DNA of 49,588 nucleotides from positions 1-49,588 of the forward strand of contig NZ_QAII01000105.1 in assembly GCF_003060965.1 (NCBI RefSeq), written 5' to 3'. Origin of the DNA: Caulobacter sp. HMWF025 (GTDB lineage Bacteria > Pseudomonadota > Alphaproteobacteria > Caulobacterales > Caulobacteraceae). A model generated the notes under the pieces. The model was not told the origin of the DNA and ran no database searches. It saw only the letters and a list, made by a program, of their open reading frames with translations. Below are positions 35,278 through 44,544 of this stretch, piece by piece. Positions within the stretch are counted from its first letter, which is position 1. Each line of letters opens with the position of its first letter. The position numbers and the translations under genes were made by a program.

Positions 35278-37776
35278 ATGGTCCAGATCAATCGCCGTCA
35301 GGCTCTGGCTGCAACGGCCGGCGTCGCCACCCTGGCCCACGCGCCGTCAGGCCTGGCTCAGACTGCATCGGTCTCTACGGTCGATCTGGCGCCGCGCGAG
35401 CGCCTCTCTCTGGACTTCGACTGGCGCTTCGCCCTGGGCCATGCCCGGGACCCGGCCCGTGACTTCGGGTTCGGGGCCAACCAGCGCACGTTTGCCAAGG
35501 CCGGCGCCACGGCCGCCAACTGGCGGGTTGCCGACGCCGCCCAGGCCGATTTCGACGACAGCGCCTGGGCACCGGTCACCCTGCCGCACGACTGGGCCGT
35601 CACACTGCCCTTTGTGAACAACCCGGACTACAGGCCCAGCGGCAAGCCCGACGACGAGGATCTGCGCGCTGCCCACGGCTACAAGCCGCTGGGTCGAGAG
35701 TTTCCCGACACCAGCGTCGGCTGGTATCGCAAGACCTTTGCCCTGCCCGCCACAGACGCCGGCCGGCGCCTCTCCATCGAGTTTGACGGGGCCTTCCGCG
35801 ACACGACGGTGATCGTCAACGGCTATGTCCTCGAGCGTGAGGACAGCGGCTACAGCCCCTTCCGTGTGGACATCACCGACATCGCCAATGTCGGCGGCGA
35901 CAACATCCTGACGGTTCGCGTCGATGCCAGTCTCGGCGAGGGCTGGTTCTATGAAGGGGCCGGACTCTACCGCCACGTCTGGCTGGTCAAGACCGCGCCG
36001 GTCCATGTGCCCCAGTGGGGCGTTTTTGTTCGCGCCCGGACCGATGGCACGGTCGAGATCGACACTGATCTGGTCAATGAGAGTGCCGTCCCGGCTGCGT
36101 TTGACCTGAGCCACGCCGTGCTGGAGGCGTCTGGCAAGGCTGTGCTGGCCGTGGCACCGGCCACGGGGCGTCTGCCGGCCTGGCAGCGCCAGAGCCTGTC
36201 CCAGACCGTGACCCTGGTCGCGCCGGATCTCTGGTCGCTGGAAAATCCGCACCTCTACAGCCTCGTCACCGAAGTGAAGGTCGGCGGGGCGGTGGTCGAC
36301 CGGTTCGTCACCCGGTTTGGCGTGCGGGCGGTACGGTTCGACCCGGACCTGGGCTTCTTCCTCAATGACAGGCCGGTGAAGCTGAAGGGTAGCTGCAATC
36401 ACCAGGATCACGCCGGGGTCGGCGCGGCCCTTCCCGATGCCCTGCAGGTCTGGCGGCTGGAACAGCTGAAGAGCATGGGCTGCAACGCCTATCGCACCTC
36501 GCACAATCCGCCGACGCCCGAGCTACTGGATGCCTGTGACCGGCTGGGACTGCTGGTCATTGACGAGACCCGCCGGATGTCCAGCGATCCGACCTCCATG
36601 GACGAGCTGGAACGGCTGGTGCGCCGCGACCGCAACCACCCCTCGGTGGTCCTGTGGTCGATCGGCAATGAGGAGCCCCAGCAGGGCACGGCGCGCGGGG
36701 CCCGGGTGGCCCGAACGATGAAGCGACTGGTCAATCGCCTGGACCCTACGCGCGGGGTCACCGCCGCCCTCGACTCCGGCTTCGGCGAAGGCATTACCGA
36801 GGCGCTGGACGTCATCGGCTTCAACTATCGCCACGAGAAGATGGACGAGTTTCACACCCGTTTCCCCACGCTGCCGATCATCGGCAGTGAGAGCGGCAGC
36901 GTGGTGACCACGCGCGGCGAATATGCCCGCGACGAGGCCAGGAGCTATGTTCCGGCCTATGACACCGACCACCCCTGGTGGGCGACCACAGCCGAAAAGT
37001 GGTGGAGCCATGCGGCGGACCGCCCGTGGATGGCCGGTGGCTTCATCTGGACCGGCTTCGATTATCGCGGTGAGCCGACGCCGTTCAACCGCTGGCCCAG
37101 CATCAGCTCGCACTTCGGCGCGCTCGACACCTGCGGCTTCCCGAAGGACAACTATTTCTACTACCGCGCCTGGTGGCGGTCAGAGCCGCTGCTTCATCTG
37201 CTGCCGCACTGGAACTGGGAAGGCCGCGAGGGCCAGCCGGTCGCGGTCTGGGCGCACAGCAACTGCGACAAGGTCGAGCTCTTCCTGAACGGCAAGAGCC
37301 AGGGGGTTCGGGCGGTGGTACCAAACCACCATGTCGAGTGGTTGGTGCCCTACGCACCGGGTGTGCTTGAGGCCCATGGCTACAGGAACGGCAAGCTGAT
37401 CCTGCGGGCCCGACGCGAGACGGCCGGTCCTGCAGCGGCCCTGCGCCTGACCGCTGACCGCGTGCGCCTGAAAGCTGACGGCCAGGATGTTGCGATCCTA
37501 AAGGTCGAGGTGCTGGACGCGAAGGGGCGACCGGTGCCGAAGGCCGATGACCTGGTGGCCTTTGACGTGGCCGGGCCTGGTCAGGTGATCGGCGTCGGCA
37601 ACGGCAATCCGACCAGCCACGAGCCCGACGTGGCCAGTCAGCGCAAGGCGTTTAACGGCCTGGCCCAGGCCATCGTCCGCACCCGTCGCGGCGAGCCGGG
37701 CGCCCTACGGATCACGGCCTCGGCGGCGGGGATCAAGTCCTCGACGGTGATCCTCGCGGCCGAAGCCGGCCTTTAG
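35278..37776 (+). CDS. GH2 beta-galactosidase, exported (Tat-like signal)
   Basis: This 832-residue enzyme starts [20 protein letters not shown], an Arg-pair signal resembling a Tat substrate, cut after GLA. The GH2 sugar-binding jelly roll (SWTP-like [12 protein letters not shown]) is at about 75-230, followed by an Ig-like domain. The barrel has acid/base E465 in [10 protein letters not shown] and nucleophile E538 in [11 protein letters not shown]-terminal Ig/DUF4982-like domains follow ([15 protein letters not shown]). GSESGS-type GH2 enzymes are usually beta-galactosidases, which fits hydrolysis of galacto-oligosaccharides released by GH53. Its 3' end overlaps convergent selD by 4 bp. Confidence 0.9.
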   Translation: MVQINRRQALAATAGVATLAHAPSGLAQTASVSTVDLAPRERLSLDFDWRFALGHARDPARDFGFGANQRTFAKAGATAANWRVADAAQADFDDSAWAPVTLPHDWAVTLPFVNNPDYRPSGKPDDEDLRAAHGYKPLGREFPDTSVGWYRKTFALPATDAGRRLSIEFDGAFRDTTVIVNGYVLEREDSGYSPFRVDITDIANVGGDNILTVRVDASLGEGWFYEGAGLYRHVWLVKTAPVHVPQWGVFVRARTDGTVEIDTDLVNESAVPAAFDLSHAVLEASGKAVLAVAPATGRLPAWQRQSLSQTVTLVAPDLWSLENPHLYSLVTEVKVGGAVVDRFVTRFGVRAVRFDPDLGFFLNDRPVKLKGSCNHQDHAGVGAALPDALQVWRLEQLKSMGCNAYRTSHNPPTPELLDACDRLGLLVIDETRRMSSDPTSMDELERLVRRDRNHPSVVLWSIGNEEPQQGTARGARVARTMKRLVNRLDPTRGVTAALDSGFGEGITEALDVIGFNYRHEKMDEFHTRFPTLPIIGSESGSVVTTRGEYARDEARSYVPAYDTDHPWWATTAEKWWSHAADRPWMAGGFIWTGFDYRGEPTPFNRWPSISSHFGALDTCGFPKDNYFYYRAWWRSEPLLHLLPHWNWEGREGQPVAVWAHSNCDKVELFLNGKSQGVRAVVPNHHVEWLVPYAPGVLEAHGYRNGKLILRARRETAGPAAALRLTADRVRLKADGQDVAILKVEVLDAKGRPVPKADDLVAFDVAGPGQVIGVGNGNPTSHEPDVASQRKAFNGLAQAIVRTRRGEPGALRITASAAGIKSSTVILAAEAGL

Positions 37777-38843
37777 ACGCGGACGTTTACCTCGGCCGGG
37801 CCGTCGGACATCCGGCCGATGACTCGCGCTGATGTGAAGCCGGCCCCAGTGACCGCAGCGAGGACGGCTTCGACATCCTGAGGCGCGACGGCGATGAGCA
37901 GGCCGCCGCTGGTCTGGGGATCGGCCAGAAGGTCTCGTCGCCAGTCTGGCGTGCCGGGTGGCAAGTGAACCGACAGACCATAGCTCGCCCAGTTGCGGAC
38001 CGCGGCACCCGTCCGGACACCGGCCTGGGCCAGATCGGCGACGTCGGGCAGCAGGTCAGGGGCATTGCCGTCGAGCTGCGCAGAAAGTCCGGCACCGCGG
38101 CACATTTCGAGCAAATGCCCGAGCAGTCCAAAGCCCGTTACGTCGGTCACGGCATGGACCCCCTCGATCTGGCCGAGGGTTGCGCCGACGCTGTTCAACT
38201 GGGTCGTTGTCGCGATCAGCGCGGCATAGCCTTCGGGGGAAAGGCGCTGCTGCTTGAAGGCTGCGCTGAGGACGCCCACCCCGAGGGCCTTGGTCAGGAT
38301 CAGCACATCCCCGTTACGCGCGCCGCGATTGGACAGCACGCGGTCTGGATGGACGAGACCCAGGGCGACCAGGCCATAGATGGGCTCGACGCTGTCGATC
38401 GAGTGGCCGCCGGCGATCGGTATGCCTGCGGCCGCGCAGACGGACGCCCCGCCGGCCAGGATCGCGCCGATGGTTTCGACCGGCAGCCGGTCGATCGGCA
38501 TGCCGACGATGGCCAAGGCGAAGATCGGTGTCGCGCCCATGGCATAGACGTCCGAGAGGGCGTTGGTGGCGGCGATGCGCCCAAAGTCATGGGGATCGTC
38601 GACGACCGGCATGAAGAAGTCCGTCGTCGCCACCAGGGCCTGGCTGTCGTTCAGCCGCCAGACGGCCGCATCGTCCGAGGTTTCGGTGCCGACCATAAGG
38701 TTGGGGAACAGGCCGGCGGCAGGCGACTGGGCCAGGATGTCCCGCAGCACGGCGGGCGAGAGCTTGCAGCCGCAGCCGCCGCCATGGGCCAGGGAAGTCA
38801 GTCGGACGGGATCTGGCACAGCGGTCGTCTCCGAAGCGGTCAT
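37773..38843 (-). CDS. selD: selenide, water dikinase (selenophosphate synthase)
   Basis: This 356-residue enzyme makes selenophosphate from selenide and ATP. The catalytic loop is GGGCGCK, with C24 at the position that is Cys or Sec in the family (here a normal Cys codon) and K27 as the conserved lysine. [41 protein letters not shown] and [13 protein letters not shown] are all classical. Length is normal. It is divergent from mnmH across 108 bp, and the product is the Se donor for that enzyme. No selA, selB or tRNA-Sec is in the window. Confidence 0.96.
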   Translation of the reverse strand: MTASETTAVPDPVRLTSLAHGGGCGCKLSPAVLRDILAQSPAAGLFPNLMVGTETSDDAAVWRLNDSQALVATTDFFMPVVDDPHDFGRIAATNALSDVYAMGATPIFALAIVGMPIDRLPVETIGAILAGGASVCAAAGIPIAGGHSIDSVEPIYGLVALGLVHPDRVLSNRGARNGDVLILTKALGVGVLSAAFKQQRLSPEGYAALIATTTQLNSVGATLGQIEGVHAVTDVTGFGLLGHLLEMCRGAGLSAQLDGNAPDLLPDVADLAQAGVRTGAAVRNWASYGLSVHLPPGTPDWRRDLLADPQTSGGLLIAVAPQDVEAVLAAVTGAGFTSARVIGRMSDGPAEVNVRV

Positions 38844-38951
38844 GTCGGTCGGACCTTACGATTCCCGGAGAGCCTGCGCATAGTCTCGACAGACTGATCG
38901 CGATGGACTGTACCGAATGACTTGTTTCTGCCTGCGGACCGCCCCCTGCCC

Positions 38952-40028
38952 ATGAAGCCCGTTCAGGTCCTTAACGCCGCCGACCCGGCCTCGCTGGCGG
39001 CCTTTGACGAGATCATCGATGTGCGCAGTCCTGGCGAGTTCGCGCTCGACCATCTGCCCGGAGCCATAAACCTGCCGGTCCTCGACGATGCCCAGAGGGC
39101 CGAGGTCGGAACGATCTATGTCCAGGAGTCGCGGCTGAGGGCGAACCGGATCGGGGCGGCGCATGTGGCCCGAAACATAGCCCGCCACCTTGAGACGGCG
39201 CTTGCCGATCGGCCCGAAGGCTACCGGCCGCTGGTCTATTGCTGGAGGGGCGGCCAGCGTTCGAATGCCATGGCCACCATCCTGTCGCGGATCGGCTGGC
39301 GTACGACCGTCCTCGACGGCGGCTACCGCACCTATCGCCGCTGGGTGCAGGCGCGGCTCTATGAGGACGCCTGTGCCCTGTCGCTGATCCTGCTGGACGG
39401 CAATACCGGTTCGGCCAAGACGGCGATTCTAGAGCGCTTGCCGGCGCTGGGCGTGCAGATCCTGGATCTTGAAGCCCTGGCCTGCCATCGCGGCTCTCTG
39501 TTCGGGGCCGTGCCGGGTCAGCCCCAGCCGGACCAGAAGGCGTTCGAAAGCCGGTTGCTGGCGGCCCTCCAGGCCCTCGATCCTGCGCGCCCCGTCGTCG
39601 TCGAGGCCGAGTCGAGCAAGATCGGCAATCGCGTCGTGCCCCCTATGCTTTGGGAGGCGATGTGTCAGGCCTCGCGGATCGAGGTGACGGTCCCAAGGCC
39701 GGAGCGCGCACGTTATCTGGTCCAGGCCTATGGCGACATAGGCGCGCACCGGGAGGTGCTACTGGCCATTCTCGAAAAGCTGCCGGTGCATCCCAGCCAG
39801 AGGTGCCTGGGGGTCTGGCGCGAGATGGTTGAGCGAGGCGAACTGACCGACCTGGCCGAAGCCCTGATGGCCGCCCACTATGATCTGGCCTATGCCAGCG
39901 GACGCCGGAAGTCCGGGCAGGAGACTCTGAAAACGATCGGCCTGGAGCGGCTTGACGCTGCTGGCCTCGACGCCGCTGCGCGGGACCTAGCGACCTTTGT
40001 ATCAGCGTGGAGGCCGCCCGGGACCTAG
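38952..40028 (+). CDS. mnmH: tRNA 2-selenouridine synthase
   Basis: This 358-residue enzyme swaps sulfur for selenium at wobble U34 of tRNAs for Lys, Glu and Gln, through a geranylated intermediate. The N-terminal rhodanese domain has the catalytic C97 in VYCWRGGQRSNAM, the same number as in E. coli. The second domain has a P-loop, DGNTGSAKTAIL, with Ala in place of the usual Gly before Lys. ATG 38952 fits the start of the rhodanese fold; an earlier in-frame start adds ten unlikely residues. It pairs with selD. Confidence 0.94.
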   Translation: MKPVQVLNAADPASLAAFDEIIDVRSPGEFALDHLPGAINLPVLDDAQRAEVGTIYVQESRLRANRIGAAHVARNIARHLETALADRPEGYRPLVYCWRGGQRSNAMATILSRIGWRTTVLDGGYRTYRRWVQARLYEDACALSLILLDGNTGSAKTAILERLPALGVQILDLEALACHRGSLFGAVPGQPQPDQKAFESRLLAALQALDPARPVVVEAESSKIGNRVVPPMLWEAMCQASRIEVTVPRPERARYLVQAYGDIGAHREVLLAILEKLPVHPSQRCLGVWREMVERGELTDLAEALMAAHYDLAYASGRRKSGQETLKTIGLERLDAAGLDAAARDLATFVSAWRPPGT

Positions 40029-40136
40029 GCCCCGATCTGGGGCGGTGTCTCCGCGAGCTTGCGCACTGAAGGCGATGTGCGCCGGGCAACGATATGGCAT
40101 AGGGTCTCGGCTCAGAGTCGAGGATGAGCCTGCCGG

Positions 40137-41138
40137 ATGCGCGCGACGATCAAGGATGTGTCTGCCCTTGCCGGCGTCTCGACCAAAACTGTGTCGCGGG
40201 TTCTCAATCGGGAAAAATACGTTTCTGAAGACCTGCGGCAGCGGGTCGAGGGCGCGATGGCCCAGCTCAACTTTCAACCCAGCGCGGCAGCCCGCATGCT
40301 GGCGGGCAAGCGGAGTCACCAGATCGCCCTGGTCTACGGAAGCCAGAGCCCCCACTACATCCATCAGATCCAGACCGGCATCTGGGCGCGTTGCGTCGAG
40401 GAGGGGGTCCGGCTGTTGGCCCAGCCAAGTGACGCAGACTCACCCGACCTTGCCCTTGAGGTCGGCAGCCTGATCGACCAGACCCAGGTCGATGGCGTCA
40501 TCCTCTCCGCGCCGGTCACAGATTCTGAGGCTGCGCTCGACGAGCTCGACCGCCGGCGCATGCCCTATGTTCGCATCTCGCCGGGTACGGATCATGGTCG
40601 TAGCTCGTCGGTGTCAATGGATGACGTCCAGGCCGCCGATGACATGACGAGTCACCTGATCGCGCTGGGGCACAAGCGCATTGGCTTCATCATCGGCCAC
40701 ACCAATCATGCGGCCAGCGACCTGCGACTGTTCGGCTATCGCCGGGCCCTGGATCGGGCGGGCCTTGCCTATGAGCCCAGATATGTCCGGCAGGGCTATT
40801 TCGACTTCGCTTCGGGCGAGGCGGCGGCAGAGATGTTGCTGGATCTGCCCAATGCCCCGACCGCCATATTCGCCAGCAATGACGACATGGCCGCCGGCGT
40901 CCTGGCCGTCGCCCACCGCCGGGGCCTGGCCCTGCCGGAGCAACTCTCGGTCGCCGGTTTCGATGACATCGCCCTGGCCGGCCAGATCTGGCCGCCGCTC
41001 ACAACGGTAAGGCAGCCGACGCGGGAGATGGCCTATGCCGCAGCCGCGCTATTGTTCGAAGGGGTCGAGGGTCCGGTCCATCGCCGCATTGCCCACGAAC
41101 TGGTGCTGCGGGCCTCGACTGCAGCACCGGGCGCCTGA
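40137..41138 (+). CDS. LacI-family transcriptional regulator
   Basis: This 333-residue repressor has an N-terminal helix-turn-helix (ATIKDVSALAGVSTKTVSRV with the hinge helix SAAARMLAGKRS) and a periplasmic-binding-protein-like effector domain (GVILSAPVTDSEAALDELDR, FIIGHTNHAASDLRLFGY, IFASNDDMAAGVLAVA, VAGFDDIALAGQIWPPLTTV). Effectors of this family are mostly sugars. It stands between the selenium genes and the exporter of the SQ cluster, convergent with the latter. A LacI-type site in the exporter promoter makes control of the SQ cluster likely. Control of the galactan cluster, 3 kb upstream, is the alternative. Confidence 0.93.
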   Translation: MRATIKDVSALAGVSTKTVSRVLNREKYVSEDLRQRVEGAMAQLNFQPSAAARMLAGKRSHQIALVYGSQSPHYIHQIQTGIWARCVEEGVRLLAQPSDADSPDLALEVGSLIDQTQVDGVILSAPVTDSEAALDELDRRRMPYVRISPGTDHGRSSSVSMDDVQAADDMTSHLIALGHKRIGFIIGHTNHAASDLRLFGYRRALDRAGLAYEPRYVRQGYFDFASGEAAAEMLLDLPNAPTAIFASNDDMAAGVLAVAHRRGLALPEQLSVAGFDDIALAGQIWPPLTTVRQPTREMAYAAAALLFEGVEGPVHRRIAHELVLRASTAAPGA

Positions 41139-41169
41139 CAGAAAGTCGGGCTTTGAGGGCAGGGCGACC

Positions 41170-42153
41170 CTAGCCCGGTATCAGGACCTTCGCTGCCACG
41201 ATGCTCAGGCCCAGGGCGATGAGCGTAGCGATGACGATCACCAGCAGCGGCTTCAGGCCATTCTGGGTCAGGGACTTCATGTTGGAGCGGATGCCGGTCG
41301 CCGTGACCGCACAGGCGAGCAGGGCGGCAGCCGTCTTGCTGGCCCCCTCGCCGAGGACCGGGGGAATGAAGCCGAAGGAGTTCACGGCGGCCAGTCCGAA
41401 AAACCCGATCACGAACCAGGGCAGGATCGGGCTGGTCACCTTCGAATCTGGATCCTTGGGCAGAAAAATCGCCACGACCATCATCGCGGGGGCGAGGAGA
41501 GCGACCCGTGTCAGCTTGACGATCGCCGCATTTTCTCCGGCGACCTGTGAGAAGGAATAGCCGGCCCCCAGGGCCTGGGCGACATCGTGGATTGACGCGC
41601 CGAGCAGGAAGCCGGCCTGTACGTCGCTGAGGTGCAGGTGGTGCGCCAGGACGGGGTAGACCGTCATGGCCAGAGCGCTCATGGCCGAGATGCCGACCAG
41701 GACCAGGGTCAACTGCGCCTGCGATGTGCGCCGCTCGCCGAGAAGGCTGGAGAAAGCCATTGCGGCGGATGCCCCGCAGATCGCGACTGCGCCACCACAC
41801 AGGGCCCCGAAGGCTGCTGTGAAGCCGAAGCGGCGGGCGAGAAACACGCCGCTGGTCAGTGTGATCGCAACGATCGCCATGACGGCCAGGAGCGCAGCAG
41901 GACCCAGTTGAAGGATCTGGCTGAAGGTAATCCTCGTGGCGACCAGCACGATCCCCCAGCGGAGCAGGGTCCGTGAAGCAATGGTGAGGCCAGGCTCCAG
42001 CCGCTTGTCGTCAGCCAGAAAACTCATCGACAGTCCGAACAACAGACACATCAGGGTGAGGGGCGCGCCGTAGTGGTCGGAGACATAGGCTGCGGCCAGG
42101 GTTGCGAGGATCGCAACGGCGAGGCCTGGGGCATAAATGCTGCCCTTCTGCAT
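41170..42153 (-). CDS. yeiH: YeiH-family membrane protein, putative sulfate/sulfite exporter
   Basis: This 327-residue integral membrane protein has about ten hydrophobic segments. The YeiH (Cons_hypoth698/PSE) pattern is present: FGLSMSFLADDKRLEPGL, ALCGGAVAICGASAAMAFSS, GFLLGASIHDVAQALGAGYS and the C-terminal ACAVTATGIRSNMKSL. ATG 42153 is preceded by GGAGGAAAGC. The family is annotated as putative sulfate exporters, with little direct biochemistry. Here it is divergent from the SQ monooxygenase operon, whose reaction releases sulfite, so sulfite or sulfate efflux is a natural inference. Confidence 0.85.
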   Translation of the reverse strand: MQKGSIYAPGLAVAILATLAAAYVSDHYGAPLTLMCLLFGLSMSFLADDKRLEPGLTIASRTLLRWGIVLVATRITFSQILQLGPAALLAVMAIVAITLTSGVFLARRFGFTAAFGALCGGAVAICGASAAMAFSSLLGERRTSQAQLTLVLVGISAMSALAMTVYPVLAHHLHLSDVQAGFLLGASIHDVAQALGAGYSFSQVAGENAAIVKLTRVALLAPAMMVVAIFLPKDPDSKVTSPILPWFVIGFFGLAAVNSFGFIPPVLGEGASKTAAALLACAVTATGIRSNMKSLTQNGLKPLLVIVIATLIALGLSIVAAKVLIPG

Positions 42154-42217
42154 GCTTTCCTCCGCAACCAACCGGAAAATACCGCCTGATGCTCCGGTCT
42201 AGCGCCAGATCGCGGTC

Positions 42218-42231
42218 TGACACCGTTATCA
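42218..42231. promoter_or_regulatory. LacI-type operator candidate upstream of yeiH
   Basis: TGACACCGTTATCA is a CG-centred imperfect palindrome (5 of 7 position pairs match), 65 bp upstream of the yeiH start. The neighbouring LacI gene is the obvious candidate regulator. Confidence 0.4.
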
Positions 42232-42394
42232 TATTGCAGGCATGAGGCAACTGCGTGGGCCGATTTCCGTTCGGGGATGAGGCTTACCTTGTCCGATATC
42301 TGAAAGAGATTTGCTGTAAAAGAATATTTTAAAAATATACTTAAAATACAACTGTCCGTGAAGATTTTTTGTAGCTAATTTATATTTTAGTCAT

Positions 42395-42415
42395 TATGCA
42401 TTGTGGGTTTGCATA
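42395..42415. promoter_or_regulatory. inverted repeat upstream of smoB
   Basis: TATGCA and TGCATA are perfect 6-bp arms around the 9-bp spacer TTGTGGGTT, inside the AT-rich island 126 bp before the smoB start. It may be an operator for a regulator of the SQ operon; it does not look like a LacI site. Confidence 0.35.
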
Positions 42416-42540
42416 TGAATAATACGGTCCATATCTGGGATAAATCGTGCAATTTCCGGGTATTCAATTAGTTCGGATCGATTCCTGGCACGGAAAATTT
42501 GGTGCGCTGCAGCGTTGCCAAGGCGCGCTGTCTCGGTAGT

Positions 42541-43458
42541 ATGACAGCGATGACATACCTCAGCGCACCTTCCCGATCGCGGCCGCTCCATGATGGCGGG
42601 CCTGAAGTTTCGTCCCTCGCATGGGGCATGTGGCGGTTCCGCGGGGACGACGTCGCTGCCGCCAGATCGCTGGTTCTGGCAGCCCTCGACGCGGGTGTGA
42701 CGCTTTTCGACACGGCGGACATCTACGGGCCGGACAATGGCGAAGGCTTCGGGGCGTCCGAGGCCCTCCTGGGCCGCGTCCTCGCTGAGACGCCAGGGCT
42801 GGCCAGCCGGATGGTCATCGCCACAAAGGGCGGGATTGTCATCGGCACGCCCTATAACTCCAGCGCGACCTACCTCGCATCAGCCATCGATGCGTCACTG
42901 ACCCGACTGGGCGTCGAGCACGTCGCGCTGTGGCAGATTCACCGACCCGACATTCTGACCCACCCGGCGGAGGTGGCGCGTGCCCTTGAAGCGGCTCACG
43001 CGGCGGGCAAGATCGGGGCGGTCGGGGTGTCGAACTACACGCCCGCGCAGGTCGAAGCCCTGGCGGCTCACCTCGCGCTCCCGGTCGTGTCTTGCCAGCC
43101 GGAGTTTTCGCCCCTGGCCATCGGGCCGCTCACGGATGGTGTTCTGGATCAGGCCCTGACCCGCAACCTGACGGTGCTCGCCTGGTCGCCGCTTGGTGGC
43201 GGGCGTCTCGCGGCCCCGACCGACGCGCGTGGACGCGCTGTTTGCGCTGTGCTCGACGAGATCGCAGAGACCTACGATGTCTCCCGTTCGGCAGCGGCCT
43301 ACAGCTGGATCATGGCGCATCCAGCCCGACCCATTCCCATCGTCGGCACCCAGACGCTGGCCCGAATTGCTGAAATCCCCGACGCCTACAAGCCGCGCTG
43401 GACGCGTACCGACTGGTACCGCGTCCTCGTCGCCTCCATGGGAGCTCCCTTGCCATGA
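42541..43458 (+). CDS. smoB: aldo/keto reductase, probable 6-oxo-glucose reductase (SmoB-like)
   Basis: This NADPH-dependent aldo/keto reductase has about 305 residues. The catalytic tetrad is D57 and Y62 (LFDTADIYG), K96 (VIATKGG) and H134 (LWQIHRPD). VGVSNYTPAQVEAL and VAWSPLGGGRL-like LAWSPLGGGRL follow, and a nucleotide-binding tail (PIPIVGTQTLARI) is present. In the Agrobacterium sulfo-SMO pathway an AKR reduces the 6-oxo-glucose made by the monooxygenase to glucose, and this gene is fused by an ATGA overlap to such a monooxygenase. ATG 42541 or 42550 is the likely start; a TTG at 42499 is less likely. The specific substrate is inferred from context. Confidence 0.85.
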   Translation: MTAMTYLSAPSRSRPLHDGGPEVSSLAWGMWRFRGDDVAAARSLVLAALDAGVTLFDTADIYGPDNGEGFGASEALLGRVLAETPGLASRMVIATKGGIVIGTPYNSSATYLASAIDASLTRLGVEHVALWQIHRPDILTHPAEVARALEAAHAAGKIGAVGVSNYTPAQVEALAAHLALPVVSCQPEFSPLAIGPLTDGVLDQALTRNLTVLAWSPLGGGRLAAPTDARGRAVCAVLDEIAETYDVSRSAAAYSWIMAHPARPIPIVGTQTLARIAEIPDAYKPRWTRTDWYRVLVASMGAPLP

Positions 43459-44534
43459 GCCTTTCGTCTTCCACGCGCCCCCCTTGCGAGATCAGCTGGT
43501 TCTCCGCGCTCTGCGATGATGACTACGAGTTTTTGGGCGTTCCGGACCCCAAGCTGAAGTCGAGCTGGGAGCATTGCCGCGACATCGTCCTGCAGGCCGA
43601 GTCCGGTGGGTTCGACAACATTTTGCTGCCGTCAGGCTATGAGCTCGGCATCGATACAACGGCCTTTGCTGCGGGGATTGCCCCCATGCTTCGTCGCATG
43701 CGCCTGCTCATGGCCGTGCGGATCGGCGAGATGTGGCCGCCGCAACTGGTCCGTCAGATCGCCACCATTGACCGGATGCTGGGCGGTCGCCTGGCCATCA
43801 ACATCATCTCTTCCGACATGCCCGGCGAAAAGCTGGCCTCGGGCCCGCGCTATGCCCGGACGGTCGAGGCGATGAGCATCCTCAAGACCATGCTGAACGG
43901 CGAGCCGCTGGATCACCAGGGTGAGTTCTGGAACCTGAAGCTGGACCCGCCCCGGGTGACGACGGTCTCGGGCAAGGCTCCCTCGCTGTACTTCGGCGGC
44001 CTGTCGGAAGACGCCCGCGAGGCCGCCGCCAAAGGCTGCGATGTCTTCCTGATGTGGCCGGACAAGAAGGAGGTGGTCGCCGCGATCATCGCCGACATGA
44101 CCGAACGTGCGGCCCGCCATGGCCGGACCCTCCGCTTCGGCTATCGCGCCCACGTCGTCGTGCGTGACAGTGAAGCCGAGGCCCGTACGGCCGCCGATCG
44201 TCTGCTGAGCAAGCTGGATGAGGGCACAGGCGCAGCCATTCGCGCCAAGTCCCTGGATTCGACCTCGGTCGGGGTTCAGGCCCAGGCCGCCCTGCGCGAG
44301 AGCGCCAGTGATGACGGCTATGCCGAGGCCAATCTCTGGACCGGTGTGGGGCGTGCCCGTTCGGGTTGCGGTGCGGCGATCGTGGGGGACCCCGATCAGG
44401 TGCTGGCAAAGCTCAACGACTACCGCGAAATGGGGATCGAGGCCTTCATCCTCTCCGGCTATCCCCATGCGGCCGAGGCAGACCTCTTCGCCCGCCATGT
44501 CCTGCCGCACATCGACCACGGGCCCCTAGCCTAG
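43455..44534 (+). CDS. smoC: LLM flavin-dependent monooxygenase, probable sulfoquinovose monooxygenase (SmoC-like)
   Basis: This 359-residue enzyme is related to alkanesulfonate monooxygenase SsuD but resembles SmoC more closely as I recall it: ISWFSALCDDDYEFLGVPD, SSWEHCRDIVLQAE, INIISSDMPGEKLASGPRY and a C-terminus HIDHGPL. Active-site positions can be placed at W201 (LMWPD), R231 and H233 (YRAHVVV), and Y336-P-H338 (LSGYPHAAEAD). With reduced FMN and O2 it would split the C-S bond of SQ, giving sulfite and 6-oxo-glucose in the cytoplasm. It overlaps smoB (ATGA) and is followed 10 bp later by an FMN reductase. A role on another sulfonate is the main alternative. Confidence 0.87.
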   Translation: MSLSSSTRPPCEISWFSALCDDDYEFLGVPDPKLKSSWEHCRDIVLQAESGGFDNILLPSGYELGIDTTAFAAGIAPMLRRMRLLMAVRIGEMWPPQLVRQIATIDRMLGGRLAINIISSDMPGEKLASGPRYARTVEAMSILKTMLNGEPLDHQGEFWNLKLDPPRVTTVSGKAPSLYFGGLSEDAREAAAKGCDVFLMWPDKKEVVAAIIADMTERAARHGRTLRFGYRAHVVVRDSEAEARTAADRLLSKLDEGTGAAIRAKSLDSTSVGVQAQAALRESASDDGYAEANLWTGVGRARSGCGAAIVGDPDQVLAKLNDYREMGIEAFILSGYPHAAEADLFARHVLPHIDHGPLA

Positions 44535-44544
44535 TGCGCCGCTG

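Larger units (their letters stand above)
42154..42540. promoter_or_regulatory. AT-rich divergent control region of the exporter and SQ operon
   Basis: This 387-bp stretch holds no convincing gene. The part from about 42295 to 42435 is strikingly AT-rich for this genome. It contains a 15-bp dyad ATATTTT-A-AAAATAT (42324-42338) and an inverted repeat at 42395-42415. A LacI-type site lies on the exporter side at 42218. It should hold promoters for yeiH and smoB, but no -35/-10 pair is clear enough to name. Confidence 0.65.

Noticed and set aside
37773-38843. Possible selenocysteine in SelD
   Set aside because: The catalytic position is encoded by an ordinary Cys codon (GGGCGCK); no in-frame TGA is present.
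40029-40043. Small hairpin GCCCC-GATCT-GGGGC after mnmH
   Set aside because: The 5-bp stem has no T run; it is too weak to call a terminator.
42311-42341. Sigma-70-like TTGCTG and TATACT upstream of smoB
   Set aside because: The spacing is 19 bp and the -35 match is poor. In such AT-rich DNA this occurs by chance, so no promoter is named.
43455-44534. Reading this gene as alkanesulfonate monooxygenase SsuD
   Set aside because: It is clearly related, but the N-terminal CDDDYEFLGVPD and SSDMPGE segments differ from SsuD, and the neighbouring sulfoquinovosidase and AKR point to SQ.
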